A stretch of DNA of 64,000 bases from Casuarius casuarius. Lineage: Eukaryota; Chordata; Aves; Casuariiformes; Casuariidae. The notes below the pieces were generated by a model, which worked only from the letters and a program-made list of their open reading frames with translations, was not told the DNA's origin and did no database searches. Positions 13,043-27,770 of the stretch are shown here, in pieces. The DNA is taken from NCBI GenBank assembly GCA_003342895.1, contig PTFA01000365.1:558001-622000 (forward strand). Reading direction: 5' to 3'. How positions within the stretch are numbered: position 1 is the first letter of the stretch; the number at the start of each line of letters is the position of its first letter. The position numbers were made by a program, and so were the translations under genes.

Positions 13043-13939
13043 TTCTTCCCGCACGTTATTTACATTCAGTAAATTTGACCTACTGAAAATTACTCTCTGT
13101 TGGATCTTCCTACAGTTAAATCCAAATGTCCAGATAATTCCATCTCATGAAACAATTCTGCTATACTTGAGGAGGTAATGAAATGAATTTGAGTGGGAAG
13201 AAATGAATTCTCTGAACTCCTTTTGAAATACGAATTTTAATTTGTAATTGGTTTCCTACATCATCAGGAATTAACCCTTANATAAGAAGCCATTCCAAAG
13301 TGCATATTTTTATTTCATCTTTGAAGCGTTCGTGGAGAATCAGAGAAAGCTGTTTTCTTTATTATAGTAATTATAATATGTAAGGGTATAGTTCATTTGC
13401 TATAACATCCTTTTAAGGGGAAGGTACTGAACAGCAAATTACCTTAAGGTCCCAAATTATATCATATGGCNACCTGAATCACATTTTCCTGATAGCTCCT
13501 AAAAGGTGTAGGAGACAGTAATAATCTGTAGCCAGATTATACAATTTTCTAATGTATGCAGACAGAGATTAATTGGTCCTCAACACAGCTTTAAGTATGT
13601 GACATTATAGAAGTATGTGATTACTATACAAGAATAAGCTATTTTGTATTTTAACATTGCATCATTATCTACTTTTGTATTCCTTGTCAGGTGATACTTT
13701 AATTGCCCATAAACAATTATGTAAATATACATAGTGTTGCTTGTTGAAATTAATCATCCATTAGCACTCTGGGGAAAAAAAAGTTGGAAATCAGATGAAC
13801 TATATTGCTGCTGAAAGCTACATTGGAATTCTCTTTAATTTCACAATCTGTTTCCATAAAATATACTTGATGTGTTGAGATTTGCCCCAGTTAGTGAATA
13901 TGCCTGAGGGAGGAGTCATTTTGAAGAGAGGGCAGGTAA

Positions 13940-14140
13940 CATTTATAATAATTACAGGGCCATCAAGAGATCTNAAAGCAGCTTATGGAGGAGGGTAAAC
14001 TGCTTTAATTCACATTTGTGAATAAGGATACAGTAATACAAAGCAGAGGCTTATGTAAAGTTACTAGTAAGGCCTTGGACATAGAAAAATAGATGGTATC
14101 TCCTGATTCTGTACTATACCTCATGTGATGATAGACTACT
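13940..14140 (-). repeat. MIR-like SINE, near full length but degraded
   Basis: On the minus strand the order matches MIR. First comes a remnant of the tRNA-like head near 14130. Next is the core CTATGTCCAAGGCCTTACTA followed by AACTTTACATAAGCCTCTG, corresponding to the MIR core CTGTGTGACCTTGGGCAAGTCACTTAACCTCTCTG. An ATCC..TTCACAAATGTGAA segment follows, and then a tail of the type GCTTTNAGATCTCTTGATG. Heavy divergence indicates an old insertion. Confidence 0.55.
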
Positions 14141-17100
14141 TGCATACAGTTTGCAAGGGTCAGCTTGCAGGATAGGGAAAGCAAAGACTTTATTCTTATC
14201 CAGGGCACTCTATAGGGATTCACTGAAGAGAAAGCATTATCCATTCCCGGTGTCCTGTAAGAGGGTGTAAAATTAAATTCTCAATTCTGACTTGGGCATC
14301 TTTAACCAATCANTCACACCAGTTTACCTTGGTCCTCAAGCCAGAGGACCATCCTAGCCGCACACCTTTCTTCTCTTGGGCACTGGCCCCTCCGACATGC
14401 TGCCTGTGGTGGTGATGTGAAACAGTCACGGCATTTCAAGGCAGAGAAACTCAAATATATTGAGAACACCACAAGAGTAATGCAAAAACTGCTGAGGACC
14501 TTCTCTGACCTTTTGCCCTTTACTTACTTGCCTGTTTCTTTAAAATGGATTTACTTATGGGTTTTTTTATTTATTTTTTTTCTACTGCTATCCTCATGAG
14601 ACATTCTTTCCTATGAGTCATGCACACCATAAAGAAATTACTGTTTGGCTCAAAGTTACGCTCCCATGCCTGGAATCAACATTTTTTCAGTGAGAGATAG
14701 GAAATGAGCTGAATTTGTGGGTGATTCATTATTTACTATTTTGACCTGAAAGATGTTTTTACCACTAGCTTTAAAAGAAAAGAAAATCATACAACAAAAT
14801 CCCCAAAACACAAAAACAAAGCTATACGTGACTCAAGTCACTAAGCGTGTTCTTTAATGGTTTTGTTACATCACATACAGTAATAAAACTTTTTATCATT
14901 TAATGTTTTACGTTTTAAATTTTTTACATTTTATCAGGATTATTAATGTGATTAATTTCATTCCCAAATTGTGAGTTATTTAAAATGCCTTTCAAGAGTA
15001 TATTTTTCTCATATGGCTCAGAAGCACGGCATTATTTTTGCATTTATACTCTTTTCTGCTAGTACGATATGACATAATATGCTGAGATAAAGCATTTTTA
15101 AATGTCTGTATTTATCCTGGATATAAAATAAAATATACACATACAGAGCATTTCTAGACACTAATGTCCATCTAAGATCAGAAACCCAAATTCTGAATAA
15201 AATAGAATTCTGGATGTCAAAAGACCAAACCAGACCAAAATCTGGCAACCAAAATCAGATGCAATAGTCAGAGGCAGAACCCCAGAAGTGACCTGAATCA
15301 GGGGGCAGTTGAAAGGGACTGTGGAAAAATATGCAGGAACCCACCTCAACGGCTAAGACTTGGAGGAACATGCAGAGGTCTTCTTGTTAGCAGGATTTTT
15401 AAGACTATTTTAGTATTACTTCCAGGTCGATTATAATAGTTTTCAGTGGTCAGAAAATTCCAAGCAGTGCTATTGGCTTAAGCTCCAGCCTAACAAGCAG
15501 ATCCTAAAGGCAGCCCAGTCCGTCTGGGTGGTCCAAGTCTGAGAGGTCACCACAGCTGATTCTTGTGCCTCTCTGTAGAAGTAGAGCAGTAATTGTAACA
15601 AATTCTGCCCCTGCAGTTTTCAAGGCGATGGCACTGACCTCTGACTCTGAGCTCATAAATATTACAAGACTTTGATCAAAGCTGATTATGGAANAATAAA
15701 AAAATGGCTCTCAGGAACTGTTTATGTATTCAGATCAAGAGGCACCATCCCAGTACCATCGCTTTCCTCTGCAATTAATTCATCAGAGGGTCGATGACCT
15801 TACTTGGACACCATTCTAAAACTGAAGTTGATTTTTAAACAAGACCTGTAAAACCACCTTGAAAAAATAGTCATCAAATTCTATTTCAGCTTAACTTCTC
15901 TTAAACACACGTGATTGAAGAATACTCTTTCATTCACAACACACTTTCAGCTTTCAAGTGACCCCCACAATCTCACAAAAGTCACTTTCAGAAGTGAGCT
16001 TCCAAAACACTAAATACCATATGCAGCTGTATTTTGCAAGCACTGCCCACCCCNGACCTTCCTACCTCTCCTCCCATTTGCCATAGGCATTTCCCCACAA
16101 GTGCAGCATCGTTTGCCCACTAAGCCCATTGTGGCACAGTCCCATTCAAGTCACCAAAGTTNCCCTGGAAACAACTGGAACCCAGCTACTGCTGTCACAT
16201 GGAGAGTATTTCATAAGATAATTATTCCATCTTATTGTACAGTAGAGATATTTACAATATACCCTGAAAAGTCANTCCTGGGAACAAAAACAATGGTAGC
16301 AGGTAGTAGCAATCACAGACTGTACAGGGACAGTATTTTTTTACCCATTCAAATTTGTTGCTGATTTTTCTCTGTTGTATAGCTAATGGCTTGGTAACTC
16401 TTCCCAGGCTGACATCCTGCCTGCTCCACAGCACCTGACTACCCCTTTTTCTTTCAAGTGGTCTGCCTGGTTAATATGTTTACACAATACCAAGAGCAAT
16501 CATGTCAAACATGAGTATGGGTTTACTTTTCTGCTTCTTGTCAGACCTGCTAAAGGTTTGCTGAACACCAGGGCTTGCCCATTTTTCTCCAACTCTGTCA
16601 GATGGGATATGAAAAGATACTCTGTTTTCCTACAAACTTGCCTCTCTGTATGTCAAAGCATTTGAGACTTTGAGGGCTAGACCTGCCCCCCCCCATCCCC
16701 ATTATGATCAGCACCAATATGCTGATCTGAAAATGTGAGGGTCTTCTTCCATACATTACTGTGTATGGGTCATGACTATGTTAGACTTAGGACCTCCTAT
16801 GGATCTATAAATCAACAGTAACTACATAAATGTCATGAATCAGCTCTTCACTTACGGGAGTGAAAATAATCAGAACCAAGCTTTAAATGCCTTGGTTGAA
16901 TCCTTTACAAGTCATTTTCTAAAATTAGATTTAGACATTTAGGTCATTATAAAGCAGATGCTGACACAAAACTTGTTTGGAAGTAACTAACTGCAGCACT
17001 TCTGCCAGTAGAAACAAATTAGAAAATGATGGATAGCTCATCAAATCCTACTGATTTATTCATTTAGAACTAAACCAGTTGCAGACAGTTTAAGTAGTGT

Positions 17101-20100
17101 ATCTATCCTTGGCAGGTATTTATGAAAAAGGCAGTGACTTTGATTTTTACTGCAGGAAACAGAACACATCTGGAACCAAGAAGTCTCTTTTATGATAGCC
17201 ATCATTTTGCCAGGGAGGGGAGGAGACAGAAAAAGGCATGGGGAAATGAATTTCACAGAAATATGCCACATCATGCTAAAAACAAAATTGAAACTAAGCT
17301 ATTTTTCAGAATGCTTTCTCCTGGTTAAAGTGAACATTGTAATACCACTCCCAGTTCAGTTCTCCCAGGATAGCTTCTGAATTTGAAGGTAGATTTTTAA
17401 AGTGCAGTTAGCATTTCTGATTTGACTAATATTCTTGCAACCATATAGTGGTGAGATTGCGTGGCAATGCTCCATGCAAGTAGATGGACGAAAGTAGAAG
17501 TTAGAAATGGTCTCTCCTCCCTTAATAGCAACCCAGGATAAGGCAGTGTATGCACAAGTGTTGCCAGCTCTTGCAATTTTTTCACAAGTCACGTGATGTT
17601 TGGCTAGGAGGAATAGAGCGTTGGAAAACCCCGCATCCTGGAAGCTGCTAAATCAGAATGCACTTGTTTAAAAAAATCAAAACTCTCTTTCTAGTTTCAG
17701 AGAATCAGAGGACAGCCTGAATAAATCATCCCAAAATATTCTGAATCTCAGAAAACCAAAGTTAAACAAGTCCCAAAACTATAACTTACAAATAGCAATG
17801 ATATTTTAAGCCATCCTTTGATTTTTGGAGTCCAGTTCATTTGTTTGAATGGTGGTGAGAACATCTAGCACAAGAATGCTGACATTTTCATATTTTTGCT
17901 TGGCTGCAAGTACTTTGATTACTTCAGAAAGGTTTAATTTCCAGCTGGGTTTCTGCTTGTAGGGAAGAGACCAGGGGCCTGTCATCCATCATTAGACATG
18001 TCAGGGATGATCTTTTAATTNCAAGATACTTTGAGGCTGTTAGAGCTGCACAAGTTAGAGAAGCCCTAAGACTCCCTTCCCACTCTTCATCAGAAGCAGA
18101 GATACAGGTAAATGATCTCTCCTCCCCATTCAAAGGGATAGTCTTTGGCTCTGCCAGTTGAGTAATCTGCTCTAGCTGCTATGGTTCTTTGGCTAATTAA
18201 AAACAGGCCATTTTTAGTCTTTTTAATCTTGAATGAGTGGTTTCAAAAAGATCTAGCAGATATTACAAAATGAAACACTGCTCAAAACCTGCTGTAGGAC
18301 TGCAGTGAATATAGCTTTTGCAAGCTATTTTACAGGAAATGAAATCTCAATGGCATTTCTGTCTCATTTCTGAACAAGCCCAACCATGTTCCTCTTCCTT
18401 TTCAGAACACGAACAATGTGTAGAAAAAGTATATACATTGCTTCTGTGAGCTATGTTTTTGTTCATTGTTAAGGCAGTGAAAAATACAGAATTTTCACAC
18501 ACTTTCCTTGGTAAAGCAAACTGTTAATTATAAGTAAATAGTCTGTAAATACAGGATGCACACATTATGCGAAAGAATGTTATTAGATTTGCAAAATCAA
18601 GTCTTCNAAAGTAATGAAATGCCATGATTAAAACTTCTTATGCAATAGTAATCCAGGGGCCTTGTGTATAGGCCTTGTAAAAAGCATTTACTTACCCGAT
18701 TAAAGACTCATTTTTGTCATTGGGTCCCTCTTTCAGAGTGGAAAATCATACAAAAAATGAGGCGTTTGCATGTTCTGTTTTATTCTTGTTGCCTATGGCT
18801 TTATCTTGCTCCATGCTGTTTAAACCCCTCCTTGAAATCATCATAATTAATGCTACCATTCGTTAGGTTTTCTATGGTTCTCATCTCAACCTTGCTCAGC
18901 AAACCTCACAGACATTTATTAATGAGGTACTTTTTTTACCATTTTGAGATGTGAAGATTGAACTCCTCCATATTCACCCGTGGGGACCCAGGGACAGAGG
19001 GAAACGAACATCAGAAGTATCTACCTTTTTGCTTCATTGATGCCTAAGACTTCTTATTTTTTCAGAAGATTCATAAATATGTACCATTTCATTTATTTGA
19101 CGCTCAGTCTTACCTGGTTTCAGTTACAGCTGCAAGTTATTGACAGCTCTGGGACATAGAATCTATGGTTTCTAGAAAACAAACAATGAGTAATTGGTGA
19201 CCATGTGGGGAACTGAGATCGAGTCAAGCTATCCAGGGCACTAGGTGTTACAGGCAGCCCAGCCTCTTCTTCTAATCAGACCCAGTTCATGCCCAGAACA
19301 GGTCCAGCTTGTGTAGTGACACAGGTCGGTGTCACACTGGAAATGTAGTATGTGATCATGGAATTGCTCGTTCATAGTGCTGACTAATGCGAGGCTGATT
19401 TAAGACTGAATAAGTCTCCTTTTGGGGTTTTTTAAATTAATTGTATGTTTTAATGTATTTTGTGTATACCTTCCTTTATGTCCAATCGTGGTAATTACAT
19501 GAAGAAAGTTGATGTTAGACTTACTGGACTCGGTGTTCTTTAGNATATATTCTACTACTACTGTAACAGGTATGAGAATGCAAGCTCTGGGCTGAATACT
19601 GTAATTGTAGGAAAGATTAACCAAAACTATTAACAGCTATTAATGGAATTTCACGTTAAGAGGACAGAATGGATTTGTGTTAGAACATGAGACCTGGAGT
19701 GAAAGTTAGCAGTGTGTTTTGGAGGTGATGATTCAGAACAAAAGAGAAAGAGGATCCAGGGGTTCTTCAGCCACATTTTTGCTGCTGCAACATTTCAAAA
19801 AGTCATAGTGTTAAATATGTTTGCTGGATACCAGTCTGGGTTTTCAACACAACTCACTGGATGAAGTCGCCCGTTTAATGTAATAATAATTCATGGCTCG
19901 GAATTCTTCTCTGCTTAGGTGACTGAATTTCAAAGCATTTCAGTGCATTTCTTGCTTATTTTTATTAGGCTGAGATTTTCCAGTGTACCTGCATCTTTCA
20001 GGTGTGGCACGTTATTTGTATTAGACCTGAGGTAGGATTCAATAAAAATCAGCCAAGTCAGAGGCACACTGGATCTCAAAGAGAAAAGGNGCTATGAAGC

Positions 20101-23100
20101 ATTAATGCTTACTTACCCTAGAAAGGAGCAATTCAAACAACGTGTTTTCTTCCAGAGTTCCAGTTTCCAGAGTTGCTGTTTAACTCCTTTANTTCCAAAG
20201 GCTGCTGTATTCCCAGGCAATACCATAGCTGAGACAAATCACCATTTCCTCTTCAGAAAATGGAAGTGGTGTGCAATTGTTCTTTTTTTTGTGGGAAAAA
20301 CAACTTCTAAGTTCCTTTACCACTTTCTGAGTTGAGATACAATGACACAGATGCCCAGCCAACTGTGACCTTTCACAATGTGGGGGAGGAGATATGATGG
20401 AATTGTAGCTCATTTCTAATTTGTAATGATCCCTTCTAAAAATAGTGCCCAGTGGCTCAAAGTGAACAGAACCTATGAATGCACAGCAACTCTGAGAATC
20501 AAATGCTAACATTTCTCTTTCATTTCCTCTAGAAGTTGTTGTAGTTGCAGTGTTTAGCTGACCTGCATATATGTATTCTTTGCAATGAGAACATTTATAT
20601 TACTTTAAAATGCATCAACAAAAGGCAGCATATGGAAAATTTTGATTGAAAACAATTGGGAAGTTACATCAGAAACAGAGACCTTTTCTCTTGCCTTCTG
20701 CAGATGTTGATTTGCTTCACTAACAACTGTTTGGGGAAAAAGTAAGGAAAATAAATTTCCTTTTTTGCTCAACGTCAGCTAAACGCTGTGGATCGATAAC
20801 TATAACATTCCTGTTTAGTCTACCACCAGCAGCACATTCTTCCAGCTAAGAGCTTCTTTATCTTGAATCACCTAATTCTTATTAATAATTACTCAAGAAA
20901 AGTTGTTAGTTATGTATTATATGCGGTTGTTTTGAACAGTCTTTCATGCCACNTGCACTTAACTCTGAAAAATAGTCCTGAATCAGCTTTCATAGATCTC
21001 AATCAGATTTGGCTATCATTAGATGTAAAATATGACTATTACAGTAAAACAATTTATTACTTTTTTCACTTCTAGAGTTACTGGTTTTAATTATTTACCA
21101 CTTAGTTTACTACTAGCAACCAGCTGCTTATTCCTGTCCTGCTTGTGATTGTGTTATTTGTTAATGCCAGTGACAGAAAGAGACATTACTACTGTAAGAG
21201 TGGAAACAATCTTAAATCAAATTCAGTCCTGACTTGCATCTCACACAGTGTCATTAATCCAGAAGAGGCTATATTGGTTTCTGAATTAGCAAGACCTTAG
21301 CCCTAAATTCTCACTCCAACGAAAAATCAAAGTGAACCAACTATACAGGCTTAGTAAAGAGTGTTAATGATTACAGAAGGTTAAATTGCTGGTATTACAT
21401 GGAGTACAGCTTTCTTTTAGTTTACCTCTGAGGTTGCTATAATTCGTAAGTGTGACTAGCAAAATGTTAACTGTACCTTTCAGTTCACGAAGAAAATAAT
21501 GGTTCAATTTAACAAGTAGTGTTTTATGCAACTTAATTTGAGATGATGTAATTAATTGATATACCTTTTTTCCTCCAAACAGGTAATATATAATGAAACA
21601 CCCTACTGAATAAGAGAGGGAATAATTCCCAGTTGATATTTCTGCCCAAACAAGAAAAATCTACTGATCTGACAAGAATAGGATGTCCAACATCATACCG
21701 AGTGTGCCTGTGTCAAATGGTATTTCTTCCTGCACNGCAGAAAAAGATGACTGCAGCTTGTGCTGGATTCGTAAACATATAAAATTTTTATATTTCACTA
21801 CAGGAGTTCAAGTTCTGGTATTCATAGGTACTGCACCAAGCTGTCATAACTGCAGTCAGTCCATCAATGTATTTGTCATTCTCTTCTGATTGTTTTACTT
21901 GCATGGGATCAAAGGACCAATCTTGCAGCATTTGCTCAAACATTAACATTCAGCTTTACAAGAATAATGACATTATTTTTTACATGTACAAACTGCTGTG
22001 ATTTTTTAAAAATTCTCATGCTTAAAAATTGCTTCTTTTCTTCCCTTCCTCTTCCTCCTATTTTCCTGAACCGACGTTAAAAGCACTATGACTTAGTCAT
22101 CGTTTCAGTGATAGATTGGTAACCTGATACGTCATTACCCTGGAAAAAGACTCATACCANTCAGAAGGTGAAATTCTCAGTTAGGTAAGAGAAGAAGCAC
22201 TTTGTTGGGGTCCTCCAGCTTCCCAAATCCTAACATCCAGAAGAATACATACTGTCATTTTTACAGAATTTTAAATGTGCTCGTTACTCTCTTATTTCCC
22301 TCCCAGACCTTTTACACCTTGAACTGATGACAGTAAAAATAATTCCTGACTTTAAAATGAAAGATTTTTAAAAGACAGAGACAGACAGAATGGATAAATT
22401 TTAAAAACTTTCCAAACCATTTGTCTGATCATTTTTTTTTTCTGTAGCAGGAGGCTGGCAACAGTAACCTGGGCTGGGAAACGTGTAGTGCATCAGCATA
22501 GCCTTGGTATTTGTAGGGTAATTTTTGTTTTGAGTATAACTCTTGACTCATGGAAAAACAATCTAAGTGTTTTGGGCTGGTCCCTGACTCGATCTTCCTT
22601 GAATTAAAGACTGTCTGTTTCAAAATAAATGTGGAGAAACTTGTATGATAATGTTTTTATCCTTTCTCNCCCCTCTTTTGCCTACTCTTTGAGATGCAGA
22701 AGTCATTTGAAGTGAGTTCGTATGAGCTGTTTACGAAGTGGGTGGTTGGGCTTTTTCAGCAATTTGACAATCAGCTTTATCAGAATCCTGCGGCAATTCC
22801 ACTACTGCAGCTTCCAAAAACAAGGAGGAACTTCGTCTCAAAAATTAATGTTAAGATGTGAAATTAAATTAGACAGTCTGAACCAGAATGTCATAACAGT
22901 TGCCTTAAACAAATGTCAAACATCCCTCTGAAATGTAGTATGTTGGGAGGCACATACACAAAATGAAATCTAAACAGCTAAATTTAGTCTGGATAGGAAA
23001 TTAGCTTGAGGTTAAGTAAAGTTTTCTGCTACTTTGTTTTGTTTTTAGATTACCCAAGAGATATTCCTTCCTGGAAAGGGAAATAGGACAGAGATACATA

Positions 23101-26100
23101 GCTATTTTTCAATCCCTTCGTTTACATGGAATTATTTCAAGTAAGTTTTATAGTGTGTTTTGTGATTTAAACCTTACTGGCTCATATTTTCAAACGCAAG
23201 GGTCTGAAATTTCAATAACAGTTTCTGCATGCACCACAACACCATTTCAGGATCTATCTCCTTTANAGTGGTGCACATTTCTTCTAAACCCTTACTTACT
23301 GTGAATATATGTGGACAATGTAAAAGTTTATTTAAAAAATATTGTTTCCACCTAGTACTTAGAATCAGTATTCATACTAGTGATTAAAAAGTGACATTCC
23401 AGAACAGATAAAAAGTAGTGAGCTCTGATATGTAACCTCTAAGCCAGNGAAGACAGAGCTCCATAGAATCCAGCAGTTCCAGCCAAACCAAAATAAAATT
23501 TAATACACAGACTTTCTGGATTCATATTTTATCCTCTACCCTAATGTTTTTGCTTTGGTACCACTTTGCTGAGAGATGCGCTAAACTTAAATCCTGGATC
23601 TCAGCAGCCACAAATGGCTATCTGTTTGCATACAGCAAATCAAATCTAAAATTTCAGGTCTTTTTGATTAAAGAAGCCAGTTAGCATATTATAGCTCTCT
23701 CTTTGTATGTATGTAATTCAGGGTAGAAGTAACTGTAGCAAAGCATACAGTAACAGGTTTATTTACTGATCCAGGATATAAATCTAGTTGCTTAAGCAAA
23801 CNTGAACTGTTTAAGCAAAAATGAAGCATGAGACACACTGGAAAGGATTCTGTTTTGAAAATTGGGGGCTTGGGTTTTTTTTTGTGTAACAAGAGTATAC
23901 TGTCATTTCTTGTAACAGCTGGAGAAGTGATTGGAAAGGAAGAGGTCTCCTCAGTATTTGTATAATGAGGATTTCTTATTTGCTTTAATGACAAACCGCC
24001 TTAATATTTCAATAACCGTACACCATGTTACAACTACTCATATAAACCAGAAAGGTTTTGGTAAACAAAAAGCCACCCATAAATGACTGTGCTCTCCACT
24101 GCAAAGCGCATATGAGTCACAATTTTTAGATTCAGCAGAAGATGAAATCCTGCTCCAGGGTGCAACTGTCTCCCAGAAGAGTGCACAGCCACCATGTTAC
24201 ATGTGCTGGCTAGAAAGTACTCACAGAAAACAGTTGTTCGTAAAGCTTCATGCAGACCAGTCCCATCAGAATAGGACCATGAACAAAATGTGCACAAACA
24301 GAATGCAGCAATTGTTATCAGCACATCTGCCAGGCTCCTGACCAGGGGCTGACCTGGAACCCCCTCCCTTAGGCCCTGTTGTGGAGGTTTATTTTGGTGG
24401 GTAGCTGAGGGATCCTTAGCCAAAACTAGTGAGACTGCTTTGATGGCATTCAATACTCAGGGACTTTCACAGTTGCTGCAATTCAGGTTAAACTATAATG
24501 CAGTGGAATCTCCCTTTGAAGGCTGCTATTTACTTATGCCAAGGTTATTCTTTCAGAGGAAGTGATAGGAATGCACAATTTAAGAGCAGGAAATACCACT
24601 GTCTCAATAACTCAATGTGTATGAACACAGGGCGTTACAATGGCATTCCCTTGTACAGGCAGCTGTTAAAACCAAACTCTCCCCTTCTTGCAGGTAAACA
24701 TCTGGACGGTTTGCAGGAGATTAACTTCTCTCCAGCGCCTTGGCTGACACGGATCCTATCCAAGCATTACCATGCAGTGAGTTGGAACAATCCTTTGCAG
24801 AACAAGAATGGAAAATGAGTGTATTTCTTGAAACTCAGATTATTGTACTATAGTAATATCAAATACTAACAAGGTACCTCGAAGTCCTGGTAAGATTTGC
24901 GCTGTATTATGTCAGAAGTTGTACAGAAGGGTGTCAAAAGCAACCTCTGGACTGAAAAGCTTTTTCTTCCCTGTTATATGTATAAAACAGCTTTGGTAAT
25001 ACTCCTTGGGATATTAGGTACAACAGTAAACGATGCAGGGTACTGATGCAAAAGAGTAGATGAGGACGGAAAGGAGGATATTTTTAGCCTGGTGGCTAGA
25101 CTAANGTTATCCTTACATGCACTTTATAAATAATTTTTTGACTTTCTGCAGGTTTCTGAAGAGTGCACTATATTCAGAACATCCAGCCTTCTTTCTGAAA
25201 CAGTGTGTTCACTGACATCTTATGAGACATTCCTAGTATTTAATTATTAACATTTTTCAAGTATATATGAGTTTGTTCCTCTCTGTGCAATGTTGCAGAT
25301 TCTTGGGAATTTTAAGGAGAATTTGATAAAGTCTAGGGGGACTTTTAGGTAGAGCTTTCCCTTGCAGCTTAGCCCACTGCAAAAGCAGTGAAGGCTAAGC
25401 TGGCTGGTTGCCCTGAAACAGGGCAGCAGCATTCGCATGCTTTTCCACTGGCCCTGCTTGGGGTGCAGTCATTTCTAATGGCAGGGTGGCAAACAGCTGT
25501 GACTATCATAACAATTTCTGTGGCAAAATCTCAGCCTTGCTGTCCTCATCTCTGCTCTCTCACTAAACGTTAAGGTGCCTCAGCTTTCTCAGCAGCCCTA
25601 CAGCAGAGACAGAGACAGCGACAGGGATGGCTTTCCCCTTCATCCCTGTCAGTGCTCTTTGGGACCATTCAGTTTTACCTCCTTCACAGTGGGGATGGTG
25701 AGTGTTTGCTGTAAGATGCTTGCCAGTTTGGAACTGGACTGAAACAGTTCTCATCTCATTTGCTGTTAATCTACAGCAGGCTTAATCCAATGCTCACAGG
25801 AAGAAAGTCAACAGGAAAATGTATCAATCATATTGCATGTTAAAGAAGCCCACATACTTCTTAAAATCCCCTTTCGGTCACCACCAGAATGAACCGCATT
25901 TGAACCAGTGACTGAAAAGTGAATTAGTTTTTGTTGCTATGCATCACTCCCATGCATGAGCCATATTATCCATGCAGTTCTTCCTTGGAGCGAGCTCCTC
26001 NTCTCTTCGCAATCACAGATACATTGCAAAATGAGATTCGATCTGCTCTACTTCCCATTCTTAAAATTATTCTCCCTACAAGTTTAGCTAGTCATACTTA

Positions 26101-27770
26101 ATTTGTTTTGCTACTTGAAAGGGGTTAGAGATTTGACATTCTAGAAAACAGCTGTAATTTTTACGGGAAAAAGTACGTGATTCATAATTTTCCAGAAATA
26201 TGAACGTTACACACATAACATACTGGTATCTTCTGGAAAATATGCTGAATCTTGAGAGTTTTACCATATTGTTTATGCTTCTCTGCTTGCATACCTGTTC
26301 AAGCACCACACCAAATGCCATTGCTTGCAAGGAAGAACCACTGTGGTTTGTCATGTCACCACCATTCTCCAGCCGAAAGGAAAAGAGAGTGACTTGCAAC
26401 TCACAACACGCTGGTTATATAGTCTGTAAAAGCTAGGCAAGGGGAGTGCTGGCAACACATGATTAATATCTGCTGCTTTCCCAGTGAGGCCACTTTAGCA
26501 GCAATTACTTGAGCACTTTGCCACAGTCACTCTTCAGTAGTTTTGATCAGCTAAGTGGCTAGTGACACAGGTCCAGTTCGCCACTGAATTTTACCACGTT
26601 GTAGTTTACAGCTCCAAAAAGTGATTTCAAAATGGTGTAGTTTTGTAACAGTATTTTCCTGTGGCACAGAGGAANATGTACTCGTGCTCTCAACAGAATG
26701 ATAATTATCTCCATTTTGTATTCAAAGTGTTTCATTGTAGACCTTACTTTCTACTGTGATATTATCTTTAAACTATTTCTTTGACTTTATGTTACNAGAA
26801 AATTTTTCTTGTTAGATTCTTTGTGACATTTGATCCCATTTATTAAGATGATCTGGTACCCATGTTTTACGTCTTTAATCATCTTTTAGAAGTCACGATA
26901 CCATGAGGAAATAATTTCCATTTATGAAAATGAAATGAAATGAAATTTCCATTTATTCTTCTTTGAGATAAAAGCAGTCAAACATGAAGGTTCACCATGC
27001 AGCTTTTACACTGAGGTAAGGATTCTCATAGCAAGTGGCATTTTGGTCTGTTTATGAAATAACCTTACTTTAAAGTAGTAATTTATTGTTGAGAAGAAAG
27101 GAAACAATTACAACAGTCTCTCACTGTGGTACAAGTATATTCATGCTTTTTCTGCCTTCTGATTGCAAAGACAATATTTACATATGCATACATATCATAT
27201 CATGTAATTAGCTAGCGCGAGAACTGCAAATATTAAACATATAATGCACATGGATATTTTGTTGATATTTTAAACACTTGATGATCCAGAAATACAAAGA
27301 TATGCATAAAAAAGCAGGTTGTCAGGTGTTTTCAGGGCTCATTTTCAGGAAGCTGGTTTCTGAATGTCTGCAAACATTAAGTGCCAGAAAATTTATTCCA
27401 TTATCTCCTTTCTAATGAAGCCCTGTATCAACTGGACATGACAGAATAGGCCAGCTCTGGTATGTAATGTATTTTCTAATTCTTTTCTCCCTAAAGAGCA
27501 GGTAAGGCTCAGGGAACNCAGAGAGCAGCATTAGAAGTATCTCTACTTTCAGTAGTAAGTTGCATGTTGAGACGCTGACCGAGAAGATTATCATAGTACA
27601 CACGTTGTTGCCATTTAATTATTCCCTTTCCTGTAAAGAGTCTGGCTTTAATTAAATGGCAAAACAAAGTGAGAACTTCTCTCCAAGCCATTTTGAAGTG
27701 CTCACTTCCTTTTCTGTGTTCTGTGGCTTATTAGATTTGAATGAGTAATGGGGTGGTTTCATTTGTTTAG
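14141..27770. other. Long AT-rich non-coding stretch
   Basis: No coding exon, RNA gene or recognisable transposon could be supported. The longest clean frames are 24034-24453 on the minus strand (139 codons) and 24498-24818 on the plus strand (106 codons). Neither has a known motif and both are compatible with chance in this composition. Minor simple sequence includes a nine-C run at 16686-16694 and the GAAAT repeat near 26.93 kb. Confidence 0.5.
26913..26956. repeat. 13-bp direct repeat flanking a (GAAAT)n tract
   Basis: AATTTCCATTTAT occurs at 26913-26925 and again at 26944-26956. Between them are 18 bases of GAAAT-type repeat, giving a 31-bp period. This is most simply slippage, but it could also be read as a tiny insertion with a duplicated target. 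Confidence 0.85.

Larger units (their letters stand above)
9321..13939. other. AT-rich non-coding sequence with minor simple repeats
   Basis: No gene is supported. The stretch contains the A-run at 9987-10007 and the short tandem units at 12953-13042, which are listed separately. A 98-codon open frame at 12444-12740 (plus) has no recognisable motif and no convincing splice context. Confidence 0.45.

Noticed and set aside
24034..24453. 139-codon minus-strand frame
   Set aside because: No motif, no splice context and a length compatible with chance among thousands of frames in this composition.
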